Shown: positions 34,867-45,577, counted from the first letter of the stretch. The stretch is 64,000 nt of DNA from Tetracentron sinense (GCA_015143295.1 CM026561.1:41048875-41112874); one strand, 5' to 3'. Translations and numbers: made by a program. The notes: generated from the sequence alone by a model not told the origin.

Positions 34867-37800
34867 GGCCAGAATTCACGAAGCACATTGCATTTCGTGT
34901 AAGGTGAAGGAGGGATGTGAGATTTTGGTCAGACAATTGGTGGTGTACTCATGAAGAAACACTTTGACAAGAACACCTCGGTGGAATCTTGTCAAGAGAC
35001 GGTGAGCAATAACATAGTATGGTACCTAAGGTTTATGCATAACTTGCATGATTGGGAACTTGATAGCGTGGTTAGTCTATTCGATGTCTTCAATTAGCTA
35101 AAACTTTTCCTCACCTAAGCGACGTTAAGATTTGGATTGGTGACAACAAAGGCCAATTTACAGTGAGATATCTTTACCAATCTATGAGAGTCAACCATGG
35201 TATATCCTTTCCTCATAAGCTCGTGTGAAATAACAATGTTCATTCCAAAGTATCATTTTTCTGTGGATGGCAATGGTAGACAAGATCTTCACATGTGAGT
35301 TCTGACCAACTGAAGAATAGAGGAGGATGGCCAACGACTGTTTTATGTGCCTCCAAAAAGAAGAATAGGCTGATCACCTTCTTTTGCACTGCCCTTTTGC
35401 CTTTGGGACTCGGGACATATTCTATCATTGATGAGTATCTGTTAGGCTTTTCCTCGTACTTTCCGGGGCTTCTTATCTAGTTGGTCCTTGATAAAAGTGG
35501 ATCATAGTTTGGAGGAGGCTCGACTGCTCCTTCTTGGGGTTATAGTTTGGTAGAACTCTACTCTACATCTTGATCAAGTTCACTCAAGGGCGAGATGGCT
35601 CCTCTTTCTGGCTCTCTGAGAGCCTTGACATTGGTGCAAGACGTTCAAGAATTCTACTTTACATCTTGATCAGGTTCACGCAAGGGTGAGAAGCCTCCTC
35701 TCTTTCTGGCCCTCTAAAAGCCTTGACATTGGTGCAAGACCTAACGACTTGCGACTGGCTGTTTTGAAGATCTCGAATTCCCTTTTTTTTTTCCAGTTAC
35801 ACTAATGTTTGCTACTATTTTCTACTCAAGATCAGTTCTCTTGTGAACTCTAGTTTTATATGTTTTCACTTCTTTTACAGATTAATACAATTACATAATT
35901 ACCGATCTAAAAAGTAGGAAAAAAACTAATCTAAAAGTTCTAATGTGCATAGCTTTTGAGATTAACATGTTTTACGTAAGATATCATCAATAATTAAACT
36001 ATGGGCATCTCATTAATGGTATAAAAAACCTTTCAAAACCTTTTAACAAAGGAAGAGGTCATGAAATGATAAATTGAGGAACCAACTCAAAGACACCCAA
36101 GAGAGAGTCATTACATCATTCATTCCACCACCACCACCACCACTAAAGATGTCCTCGAATGGGTTACCAAATCCAGCACCTCCATATGGACCACCAGGAC
36201 CACCTCCAGCGGCAGCTTGTTCAAATGCATCAGCACCAACCTATTGAATTTAGCAGATAAGAAAAACTGATTACCAACATGAGAATAGAGATTAAAAGTA
36301 CAAAAACAGGAAGAAACAAGCTCGCTGATTAATCAAATAATAATAACATAAATGCCAGCAGAACTGCAGTACCCAAAAAAAGAGCAAAATTTACCATATA
36401 CAAGACCGACCAAGTACGGAATCGGGTTGCACTGGAGATGAGTTCAAGAGTAGTTTTTGCTCAAGAATGATTGCGAGACAGAAAAGTTTTGCTTAAAATG
36501 ATGGCGGGACGACAGAATTAGCAAATCTTCACTTTAGCCACTCAACTCTAATTCTATGGGCAATATCCTCTTTAATCTTTCTATTCTTAAAGAGCTAAGA
36601 TACTGGAATTGGTCACTTTCGTGTTCTTATTATTGTTGCATTCTATATATTGTCTTGGTCTAACTTATTTTAAAACCTTTAGATTTCAAGGTATCCCTCT
36701 ACAATTACAGTTTTCATTTACTCTCATTTTAGTTTCATCAATTAATATAGTACCATATCATTTACAAATGGAGAAAATACATTTACACCCCCTCAAGTTT
36801 GACGAAAATACACATAGACCCCCTCAGTTTTCAGAAAATACATTAGGTACCCCTACTTTTCAAAATAATGGCACTTGCACCCCTTCCGTCAGTTGACCGT
36901 CAGTCAACTGATAAAACCGCTCATGTCATGTGATAAAGTTATAAACTTCCAATATTGCCCCTCTACAAAAGTTGTCATTTCCCCTTTTCTCATATACGAA
37001 AGTTTGCAATTTTTTCCCCAAATCACAAATCGAAACCCTAGACCATCTCGGCTCCGGCAACAATAGAAACCCTAGACCATCTCAGCTCTGGCGGCAATTG
37101 ATCTTCTCCAGCAACTACCACATTATCTTCTCCGGTAATCTCTCCCGCTTTGCTTTCTCTGCTCTTTATTTTTCTGCATCATCTTCTCTGGTAGATCCTG
37201 CGCAAGAAAGATAGATCGTAGTTTCTCTTCTTGGAGGTCCCACTATCTGGTTCGGGCCTTTAGAATATGAATGAAACCACTTGGAGGTCCCACATGTCTG
37301 ATTCAAGTGAGATGGAACCTATCATTGACTCTACTGTATCGAGCAAGCTGTGGGTATGAGCAAGATGCTCGATTTATCTTTCATGCACAGGCCAGAATTT
37401 TTCGTTCAGTAGGCTAGGAGTGGAGATGAGATTGGGTTATTTTGCATCCTGACCGCTCTCACTTTTGTTTCTCAGCCTTCAGGAATGGCTGTGTTCTCAG
37501 ATAAGCTACTCATTGTATTTGGTTCAATTTCTTGTTAGTGTGGTTTTAAGTTTCTTGTAAGTGTGATGACATGTGTAATGATTTGAAAGGTAGAACCATA
37601 TAGGATTTCTATTAGTCATGGATCAATGTCAAGATCCTCCATGGTGGCTTCTCTTTCTATTCAAAAATATATATTAAAACCTTTTGAGTCTTGTTTTAGT
37701 GTTGAAAGGCCTACATGTTCCTTCTTCGTGGTATGTAAATGAACTGTTTGCTGATTTTGACAATGCTATTAGAACAGGACATGCGTAAGGTGTTTTCTAA

Positions 37801-40800
37801 CTTTGTTGGAGACTCTGTTTCTTATTCCAGCTGATAATTTAAACCATGGTTGAGAAGGGTCATAATTTAATCCTCATTGCAGGTTGTTAACCAACACTTG
37901 CAGTGATTGATTTTTGGGTTTATGTAGAGTTTTCTCTTGAAATGTGTATCATCATCTCAGGAAGCCATTTGATACTCGAAGCAGAACTGAAATGGGCACA
38001 AGACAACATTAAATATTTTGCAATCTAATTTTTTTCTCAGGTACCAAATTTGGAATTTGCTATTCTTCTGTTGTGTATTCTCCATCTTTGGCCTGCATTA
38101 GGGTGTTAATGGATTTGATGGGATGCTTATTACCATGTAGTCTAGTGTATTTAATAATTTTACAGTTTTTACTTTGATGTATTGAGGGTTAAAGACGGAA
38201 TAAATTCGAGTTACGAGGGTTGGAGCATCTAGAATATTTCTTTTGTTTGGCCCCTCTTTGGTGTTTTTTTTTTCCTATCATCTTTTGGGAAGTCCTCTCC
38301 TTCTTTGTACACTCTTATTTTATTTAACAATACCCATCAAAGAAGAAAAAAAACAAATAAAACCCTAGAAAATTTGTTTAAATTCAAGCAAGAGATCTAT
38401 GAATGTATGATGAAAATTTTGTGCTGAAGGATTATTAGAAGACAATCAAATTCACTTCACAAGAAGCCAATCAATTCATCAACCAGCTAGTTGAAATAAA
38501 TTGAATCAGAGAGATCAAAGATGAACCTTGTATAACTCATTACTTAGAAGATTCAAAAATTATGTGTACCATCCCCTTCTCAGAGAAAGAGCAGCTTTGT
38601 TTTTCTATGGTGTTGTACCAAGCATGAAGTCTTCATAATGACTAAATAAAAGCAAGACAATCATAAATCTAACTTGCATTTGCAGCATTATCTGCTCAAC
38701 TTCTCATATATTATATCTTTTTCTTCAGCAAAGTAACATAAACATCTTAAAGATGGAGGGCTAACATTATTAGTCTTCCCTCTTTACCTTTTCTTTAATT
38801 GCGATTTGCGAAACTTTTAAAATTTGATTGACCCACCACTCCACATATGTTTGGACTATCCCAACTTTGTCCACATATGTTTGGACTATCCCAGCTTTGA
38901 TCAGGTTTCTTAAGGTCATCTTTATCAAATAGGAATATGCAACTGCAAATAACAGACTAGTTATGCTCCACCATGGACAGAAGTGGCTGTATTATATCTA
39001 TATATGCATCATTGTACTGTTGTTTGTTCATACACAATTTATTTTTTTATGGTCTTTAATTTCGGGAACAATTTTAATTACATTACATGGACTTTTTTGA
39101 GGAGGGGTTGGCATGGTTTGATGATGGTGGAGATGAATGGAGGGTTGAGAGTGATGATGGTGATAGAGATGATGACATTAGCAAACGTCAGCATGCCATG
39201 GTGGAGATGAATGCTTCTGACACTGAATGCATGGCTGCTGAGTTTAGTCTTTAATGGTGGATTTACGATCTTAGAAATATGTTTTTTGGGGTCTTAGAAA
39301 TATAGCTTTTGAATTGCTTTTTGTGAATTGTAATGCTTTTTGTGAAATGTGGCGCTTGTATGGATACAGACCAAGGTATTAAAAGAAAGAGAATCCTTTT
39401 TTTTTAATTGTTAATTTGCAACTTCTTTATCATTTGCAAGTGCACTCCTGTTTGATTGTTTTCTCCATTTTGAATTTGGATTTGTGCATATTCTTCTCTT
39501 TGATGTACAAGAAATATATAGACTAGAAATTTTTTATGTTCATATTTGAATGCAGCTTGAATCCGAGTAAGCATGAGATTTAGCACTATGCTTACAGTGA
39601 TATTTTCAAGATTTTAGATATTTTAGACAGTAGTTAATGTAGCTGCTTGAGCAGTGGAACTTTCAGTTGATTATTATTTCATAGAGATTTTAGAGTTTTC
39701 TCCTCCTGGGGATCCGAGTTAAGGCATTATTTTTGTTTCTGGATTCATGGGTTCTTTGCTCTCTAGGTTTGTAATGCTGGGAATTGAAACAAAGAGGAGG
39801 ATTCATATCGGGGATTTTGGCAAACTGGAGTAGTGTGTTGATGGAAGGTGAGAGTATAAATGGATTTATGGGTTGTTGCAGCAGCTGCTGGTGCTGGGTA
39901 TTTGGCTAAGTATTGGCAAATACTAAATCCAAATATATCTGATAATCCCCTAAGTTGCCTGATAGTATTGTCAGTCTTTTAGCTGAAGTGGTTGCTTTCC
40001 AAGCCTCCAATACATAAAACTGTTCTTCAGTTGCTTATGCAGATCAAAGAAAGCAGATAACTCAGAGAGCGAATTAGCTATTAGAGCAGCCGCAGCTTCC
40101 ATTTACTCCACATGTAACTTCGTCATGTCAACAGAAAATGTATCATGTTTTTGAGTGTTTTTTTTTTATTTCCAGTACCTCCACCCATGATTCTTTTTGT
40201 GAGAACACAAGTTAAGAAATTGAATTTATGTAGAAATCAACTTGCAAGGAATTGTCATTACCTAATGGGTCTGTTCATTTGGCAAGAAAAGGCACTGAGA
40301 AAGTGAGCAAGGAAGCCTAATGTATTTTCTGTAAATTGAAGGGGTAATTTTGGAAGTTTATACACTTTATCACATGACATCAGCAATTCTGTTAGTTGAC
40401 TGATGGTCAACTGATGGAAGGGGTGTAAGTGTCATTATTTTGAAAAGTAGGGGTAATTAATGTATTTTCTGAAAACTGAGGAGGTCTATGTGCATTTTCA
40501 TCAAACCTCATGGGGTGTAAATGTATTTTCTCCTTTACAAATAACTTGTTTTTGGTAACGGAGGGTGCCCCAAACCCTTTGAGGCAAGGACTAGTCCCTT
40601 CGGGTGTCTGCACCGACCTACTCAAATTTTCCCTATGGACACCAAGGTAAGTTGAGGAGTGGGAGTTGAACACACAAACCACAAGGTGCATCCCGGGGAT
40701 GCTAGCCAACTGCACCACCAAGAGACCTCCTCTATAATATGAGTCGTCAACTCATCAACACCAAAGTAAAAAGATATAGACACTGATGTAACCCTCTTAT

Positions 40801-43800
40801 TATAGGGAACTTACCTATCTCGCCATCAATTGTTCTCACGGTAGTTACCAACTTCATCATACATGCTCTTAATAGTACTAATATATTTTCTTGAAACTCC
40901 TTTCTTCCCTAACACCCACCAGATTTATTCTCTAGGGACTCTATCATACGCTTTTTCTAAGTCAACAAATATCATATAGGAATCTTTTTTCTTCGCCTTA
41001 AACTTCTCCATCAATTGTTGAAGTAAGAAGATAGCCTCAACCGTAGACCTCCCATGTATGAATCCAAATTAGTTTCCTCTCTCCCATAACACATACTTGA
41101 TCTCGTGATAATTAGTACAACTTTAGACATCTCCTTTATTCTTGTAGATAGGTATCACAAAACTTCTCCATGCTTCAGGAATTTTTTTAGTATTCAAAAT
41201 ACAATTAAACAACCTCACAAAGCAGAATGTCAGTTCCTCCTATATATTTTGACACTTCAACTGGAATATCACCTAGAGCCTTTCTTATTTTCATCCTACT
41301 AAGAGCTTCTTTCACTTTAATTAACCCTTTTTTATCGGTAAATCAAGCATATAAATATAAGAACAAGGGAGAAAACAAAGCTGGGTTCACAAATATTCTC
41401 TGGTTAGTATCTCCACCTAGTATGAGAACCTATAGACAATCTTCATTAAGTAACTTTTGAAATTATCATCTCCAGTTTTCTTAATATCTTCATCCCTCAC
41501 CAATAATCTCTGGCCGTCGCCTTTAATGCATCTAATATGATTTAGGTCGAGTTTTTCTCTCCCAACTTCTTGAAATTTTTTAGACATTTTTCTCACCTCT
41601 TGTGCCTAGCTTATTGTATGTTATCTCATATGCCATATATTTGGCTTGACTTATTACTTTTAGCTTCTCTTTTAGCATTTTCATATGATTTAGGACCTCT
41701 TTTCTGTAACGGCTTTTAAACCTCATCACTCTATGCGATTGATTTTCCATTTTAGTTTTCCCTAAAACCTCTTTTTAATCATTTAGCGAGCTTCGTCAAT
41801 ATTAAGCTTAATTCACACTCTTTCCTGTTTTAGCGAGGAAGGCAATACTTCATTTTCAACTCCTTACTTTTCATAATAGATATCTAGTCCTGCACAAACA
41901 TAAAAATCTAAAGCACCAGAATTCATTCAATATTAACCCAATCGACAACCACACATTTAGTATCTTCATAGACACCATTGACCAAAAGAGTCCCACCTTG
42001 AAAGATGTTATCATTATGATACGTAAAAAAATATTTTTTTCATTAAACATTCACACTCGAATCAAATGTCAAGATGACCAATTGGCAAATCTATCAACCT
42101 AAAGAAAACCCACTATTGCAACGGGATAATATGTGATTCTGAATCTCTTTCGGAATCTACTAGTGGGTACAAAGACGGTTACTGGAAGGAATATGTTTGC
42201 TTGAGATCGGATCATAGCCTTAGGGTTAATATTTTTCTAAAAACAAAAGTTAGATTGTTGAACCCTATGGGTAGTGAATCTTAAACATTGTTAATAGGGG
42301 TTAATAGGAACACGTGTTAACCTGTGGGTGCGATTGAGTTCTCCCCGAGTTCAATTGCAATTGGTTATGATTCGATCTCCGCTTGCTTTCCTTCTTTTAT
42401 ATTTAAAATATTGTTGAGACATATTCATATTATGGTCATAGATACACCATATCATGTCATCATGTCATTAAGAGCATTATTGTAATCTTCTTTTATAAGC
42501 AACATAAATAATAGAAAAAGAATCATCCCCTAATCTTTTCTCTCCACTTCTCATCTTCGTCTTCTTTTCGTCTAGGGTTTCTCTTTCTACTTAGTATTAT
42601 AGCAGGATTTTTGAATAATGGCATAAAATCATAAATAGTGATCGTGAATAATTGGTCAAATTCAAGAGTATATGATACTTAATTTTTTGAGTATGTTTTT
42701 GGAATTTTTTAATAATGTTTAGTGGATTTTTTTCTCACCCATAGTGTCTCACGAGAAAAAAATATCATTTTTTCAAAATCTAATTGGAATAACCTGTCCG
42801 GGCTATTTTCTGGGGGGGAATTGCTTTTGTTTGATGAGTTTAAATATTTTAGAATTTCTTAAACACGTTCGGCCTTATGGAGAAGAATAGTTGAGACCAA
42901 GTTTGGGATGTCTAACCGCATTTGGGATTCTAAGCCATTGGCAAGCTCATAAGGAGTTGGGGTCTCAAAAGCGATAATGAAAGTGCGCACACATTCAGGG
43001 AATAAGTCAAATTTGTGCCAAGCAGCAGAAGGAGCAGATCCTAGGATAGCTAGAGTGGCGTTGGGTGCTTTTGTGAGGTAGGCACAAGATTGCAGAGGCT
43101 CATTCTCTCTAAAGATGCTCTAGTCTATGATCTCTTTAATTAGGATTTAGGATAAATGGGGATGTTTTATGGGGCCCGATTGTCCCAAGAACCTCAAAGA
43201 CAGACATGTTGAAGAGTGTTTGCAGTTGTTATACAAGTTGGACGACAATGAGATTAGTCTGGGCTTGGAGGACCAGCTGATGTTGAAAGCATAGTTCAAA
43301 AACCCGAAAACTCGACTCGGAAGCTAGCCGAGCCGAGTAACTCGGGAAACTCAACAAAAACTCGACTCGGTCCAACTCGGAATACATATGTAATAACTTA
43401 AAAAACCTAGGTTAAAAGAACTCAAAGTATGCTGGTTTTAAAGCCTCAAACCAAAAAATTAGGTTTAACAAAACCCATAGTAAATTGTCTTTGTAGACCC
43501 AAAAAAATATGATGCAAAAAAAAATGTGACGTTCGAGTTTAGGTTTAAAATAATGATAAAAATAACCTTTTGTGACTCGGCCTAGTCTGGCAAGTCGAAA
43601 AACTCAGCTCGACTCGATCGAATCACCGAGTAACTCGGCAAATAGTGCTCCTTCGAGTTTTGAGGCGACTCGACCTGAAATTCAGTCAAGTCGAGTAACT
43701 CGGCTGAATTACTAGGGTGACTCGCCGAGTTTTCGAACTATGGTTGAAAGGCAGTCTTAAGGAGGCTTTCATGGCCAGATGTCTAACATTATCTCCTCCA

Positions 43801-45577
43801 GAAGAAGGCTGGAAACTCATCAGAAGACCCCAGTTGACAAAATTTTGAAGGCTCAGGTCCCTCCTAAGGTGCAAGAATTCATTTGAACGATAGTGCAAGA
43901 ATTCATTTGAAGTTTTGAACGACGGTGTTAGATAACATTATTACCATAGATCTCCCAAGGAGTCAATGTATGCTTAGACAGAACAAATGTGTTTCGTGTG
44001 GAAGCGTAGAGGAAAACGTTAGTCATCTACTTATTAATTGATCGACATCATGACTGATCTAATGTTTTTTTCTTTTCTTTGGGATTGCTTGGGTTTCCCT
44101 CCCCCAATGAGGTGGGCAACATCTTCCTTGGAGGGCCAGAATGAAACCATCTTTGGATATGATGTTGTTTGCAGTGTGTTAGAAATAGAAGGATTTTTCT
44201 AGGACTCCAAGACATCTCTACCTAAAATTTGCTCGACCCATCGGGCAGGTTTTGTGCAGTTGGCAAACTTCCGTTCTAAAGTTCTCGAGAGTGTATATTG
44301 CTGCAGACTGTTTATATAGATGGAGTCAATTACTTTATTTGCAACTCTTTACTCCTTTTTCGTTCCCCCGCCTCATGTAAAATTTTCTCTTCTTAATCCA
44401 ATTCTCATTATTTATAAATCAACAGAAAAATAAATCTATCTAAAAGAAAATTAGTGTGGCACCTGATCATAAAGTGATCGCTTTTCCTCATCTTTTAAAA
44501 CCTACAACATGTCAAAAGAGAGTGCTAGTTATCACATTCCAAGCATGAGATATAAAAGAGAGGTTATACATCATTGTAACCAAAACTTCTTAGAAGCTTA
44601 AAAAAAATACCTCATAGGCCTTTTGGACTTCTTGAAACTTTCTTTCAGCATCAGCATCATCTTTATTTGTATCTGGATGGAGCTTCTTTGCAAGCTGCAA
44701 AAGCATGCAAATTATTTAATAACAAATAAAAAGGGGAAAAAAAAGGAGTTGGGACAAATTTAACACACTCCCAATTAGTTCCACGTACAAAGGAAGACAT
44801 GAATAAATACTTTTGTGTGGTGGTCCGTGTATAGACAATGTGTAACTATGTATGGAGAGAGATGGTGAGAAAAACCGACCCCATAATAAGCTTTCTTGAT
44901 TTCCGATTGATTTGCATTCTTGCTTATGCCAAGTATATCATAGTAATCTCTTGCAGGCATAAACGTTGATCCTAAGAGAGCCAATACAAACACGTACTTA
45001 ATAGGAAACAAAATTCCACAAAGTAACAAACAGGAAAGGATGAAACTTTTCAAAAATAAAGAAATATATAATCCGAACTGCAACAAAGCAAAAAATTTCA
45101 ATACTTGTGCCATGAATCGACCTCGTCGCACCCCAATTACAATGTAAGAATCCACACGACGTTCCATTCCTCTGTTTCACTGTTAAATCAAAAGCATATA
45201 TATGAAAAGAAAGAAAGAAAAATATCCCTTGACCAACAATTCGAACCAGAGAACTCAAACCCTAACAAATCCAAAAAAGAACTGAACATACCATTTCCTG
45301 AATTGCCATATCCGAAAACCTGAGATGAATTGCAGATTCTCGAACTAAATTCCCGGCAACTTCCTTTACGCAATGAATCATTTAACTGTAGAACAAACAA
45401 AACCAATAAAAACAGTACCCAAAAAACAAAATCTTAATGAGATGACTCAATCCAAGAACAATAAGAGAAGAGGAAACAAAGATATCTTACGAAATTTGGA
45501 GAATCGTCGACGAGCTTCGAACTGAGAGATCTTCGGGCGAACCAATAGGCGAGTCCAGCACCGTTGGAGCGCACCAT
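21714..45577 (-). CDS. GFA2: Mitochondrial type I DnaJ/Hsp40 co-chaperone, GFA2-like (18 exons)
   Basis: Coding exons in transcript order: 45491-45577, 45292-45385, 45105-45179, 44880-44971, 44611-44694, 44463-44501, 36115-36240, 33125-33175, 32924-33011, 32677-32741, 32504-32578, 24381-24453, 23498-23589, 23332-23403, 22783-22839, 22488-22536, 21944-22010, 21714-21810. All introns are GT..AG and phases join without a stop. The sum is 1383 nt, 460 aa; from memory Arabidopsis GFA2 is about 456 aa. Residues 1-29 are Arg/Ser-rich (mitochondrial presequence). The J domain is at about 94-157 with HPD at 122-124. A Gly/Phe region follows (158-199). Four CxxCxGx(G/R) zinc motifs start at C242, C259, C281 and C295; the fourth ends KGDR. 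The C-terminal substrate-binding part includes [11 protein letters not shown] and [12 protein letters not shown]. The protein should stimulate mitochondrial Hsp70; in Arabidopsis GFA2 is needed for polar-nuclei fusion. No expressed-sequence support is available here. Confidence 0.93.
24809..25435. mobile_element. hAT-type MITE with 8 bp target duplication, in GFA2 intron 11
   Basis: The left end is CAGTGTAGTCAAGG and the right end CCTTGATTACACTG (one mismatch as an inverted repeat). The flanks are CTCTGAAT (24801-24808) and CTCTAAAT (25436-25443), an 8 bp duplication with one change. Subterminal regions are dense in CGCCTAGGC, and the middle is AT-rich. A remnant of the same family lies at 1962-2075. 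There is no coding content. Confidence 0.85.
26840..27240 (-). mobile_element. 3' part of an L1-type LINE (LINE A), separated by a nested LINE
   Basis: The minus-strand translation includes [20 protein letters not shown], which corresponds to the 'LW..I..AI.W..W.ERN.R' block after the zinc-binding domain of L1-type reverse transcriptases. It continues the element whose earlier domains lie at 28256-29850. The plus-strand LINE B sits between the two parts. Confidence 0.65.
27240..28255 (+). mobile_element. 5'-truncated L1-type LINE (LINE B) nested in LINE A
   Basis: Plus-strand frames read [33 protein letters not shown] and, in another frame, [18 protein letters not shown]. These are the zinc-binding (zf-RVT) region that follows the reverse transcriptase in plant L1 elements. 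They lie in more than one frame, so the copy is decayed. The 3' end is A/T-rich (TCAAAAAATAATAATAAAG). An AATAAAGA repeat on both sides may be the target duplication, but it is A-rich and weak. Confidence 0.75.
28256..29850 (-). mobile_element. L1-type LINE (LINE A): reverse transcriptase and zinc-binding regions
   Basis: On the minus strand, 29822-29385 encodes [15 protein letters not shown] and [10 protein letters not shown], the latter being the FADD catalytic block of reverse transcriptase. Downstream, 28879-28256 encodes the zinc-binding region with [14 protein letters not shown] and [18 protein letters not shown]. Between them (29385-28880) the frame is interrupted. The element is 5'-truncated and inactive. 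It lies in the same direction as the host gene, inside intron 11. Confidence 0.9.
30002..30775 (-). mobile_element. Possible solo LTR
   Basis: The minus strand begins TGTAGAACCCTAAATTTTC at 30775, shows a TATA-like CTATAAATAAGACCC at about 30355-30369, and ends …GAAATTTTGTGTCGACA at 30002. TG..CA ends plus an internal promoter suggest an LTR. No primer site or coding domain adjoins it, and the 5 bp flanks do not match, so this is tentative. It is treated as a fossil. Confidence 0.4.
30776..32503. other. Intron sequence, nothing recognised
   Basis: The stretch is AT-rich, with a moderately G-rich patch at 31030-31400 whose only open frame (31053-31265 on the minus strand) is Ser/Pro/Thr-rich with no domain. 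No transposon ends are seen. It ends at the 5' splice site of intron 11 (32503). Confidence 0.4.
34780..34862. repeat. Compound microsatellite (CT)n(TA)n
   Basis: About 17 CT units are followed, after TATACA, by about 22 TA units. It lies in GFA2-like intron 7 (33176-36114), just upstream of a truncated LINE. Confidence 0.95.
35030..35910 (+). mobile_element. 5'-truncated L1-type LINE remnant in GFA2 intron 7
   Basis: Plus-strand frames read [16 protein letters not shown] and, after a frame change, CLQKEE and [14 protein letters not shown]. This is the zinc-binding region C-terminal to LINE reverse transcriptases. The 3' end near 35905 is A/T-rich. It is antisense to the host gene. The direct repeat of about 60 bp containing GAGCCTTGACATTGGTGCAAGAC occurs twice (about 35617 and 35709). 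The copy is decayed. Confidence 0.65.
39087..39254 (+). CDS. Short acidic open frame inside the Pack-MULE, 55 aa
   Basis: It starts [18 protein letters not shown], continues [20 protein letters not shown], and ends AAEFSL before TAA. It has 15 Asp/Glu in the first 30 residues and no known motif. Composition and codon pattern look like coding DNA more than like the AT-rich surroundings. It may be a captured exon of a host gene or chance; I do not recognise the parent. Confidence 0.35.
   Translation: MDFFEEGLAWFDDGGDEWRVESDDGDRDDDISKRQHAMVEMNASDTECMAAEFSL
39860..39982 (+). CDS. Short open frame, possible captured first exon, 40 aa
   Basis: It starts [20 protein letters not shown] and stops after …LIVLSVF. 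The opening resembles the N terminus of a family of plant proteins of unknown function that begin with a hydrophobic Ala/Gly stretch followed by AKYWQ. That match is from memory and unverified. The preceding 150 bp read like a 5' leader. It lies inside the MULE arms, so it would be a captured gene piece. No exon follows in frame. Confidence 0.4.
   Translation: MDLWVVAAAAGAGYLAKYWQILNPNISDNPLSCLIVLSVF
40552..40730 (-). mobile_element. tRNA-derived SINE in GFA2 intron 6
   Basis: On the minus strand it reads TTGGTGGTGCAGTTGGCTAG (A-box region), GTGTTCAACTCCC (B box), then GGTCGGTGCAGACACCCGAA and GGGACTAGTCCTTGCCTC. It ends GGTTACC-like with a short A-tail (CCGTTACCAAAAAC). It belongs to the family seen at 6050-6233 and 61255-61400. 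It starts ten bases beyond the right target duplication of the MULE, so it is a separate insertion. Confidence 0.75.
40790..41850 (-). mobile_element. RTE-type LINE fragment
   Basis: The minus strand carries, in order: [16 protein letters not shown] (about 41470-41520), [18 protein letters not shown] (about 41250-41320), [18 protein letters not shown] (about 41130-41190), [19 protein letters not shown] (about 41010-41070) and [15 protein letters not shown] (about 40925-40975), then [20 protein letters not shown]. These are reverse transcriptase blocks of the RTE clade. A piece between NYHEIK and YVLWERGN is missing, frames change several times, and a stop follows VPRE. The LINE is dead and truncated at both ends. 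Confidence 0.85.
42850..44420 (+). mobile_element. Decayed L1-type LINE, split by a hAT MITE
   Basis: After the MITE, the plus strand reads [20 protein letters not shown] (about 43979-44040), the zinc-binding region of an L1-type element. A 3' tail follows with GTTTATATAGATGGAGTC and an A-rich end near 44420. Before the MITE (42850-43289) the sequence is consistent with the upstream part but has no clear frame. It is antisense to the host gene and ends about 40 bp from exon 6. Confidence 0.6.
43290..43742. mobile_element. hAT-type MITE with perfect 8 bp target duplication
   Basis: The left end reads CATAGTTCAAAAAC and the right end GTTTTCGAACTATG. Subterminal regions are rich in ACTCGACTCGG and its complement. 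The flanks are GTTGAAAG on both sides (43282-43289 and 43743-43750). It has no coding content and is inserted in the LINE remnant at 42850-44420. Confidence 0.9.

Larger units (their letters stand above)
36770..40533. mobile_element. Mutator-like element with long TIRs and 9 bp target duplication (Pack-MULE-like)
   Basis: The left end is GGAGAAAATACATTTACACC and the right end GGTGTAAATGTATTTTCTCC. The inverted arms match over about 190-200 bp at roughly 85% (36770-36965 and 40335-40533). The flanks carry the perfect 9 bp repeat TTTACAAAT (36761-36769 and 40534-40542). The 3.4 kb interior has no MULE transposase or zinc-finger signature. It contains 5'-leader-like sequence (CGAAACCCTAGACCATCTC at about 37031, with a near repeat 40 bp on) and two short open frames that look like gene fragments (39087-39254, 39860-39982). 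This is the structure of a Pack-MULE. The origin of the captured pieces needs a genome search. Confidence 0.85.
36241..44462 (-). other. GFA2-like intron 6, 8.2 kb, transposon-filled
   Basis: It lies between the 39 nt exon 6 ([13 protein letters not shown]) and exon 7 (VGADAFEQ…), at the end of the J domain. It holds a Pack-MULE-like element, a SINE, an RTE-type LINE and an L1-type LINE split by a hAT MITE. The L1 3' end is about 40 bp from the 5' splice site. The remaining parts (36241-36760 and 41851-42840) show nothing I recognise. Confidence 0.85.

Noticed and set aside
44775-45258. Long minus-strand frames reading across GFA2 exons 3 and 4
   Set aside because: They read through introns; the splice sites at 45105, 44971 and 44880 and phase continuity support the spliced exons instead.
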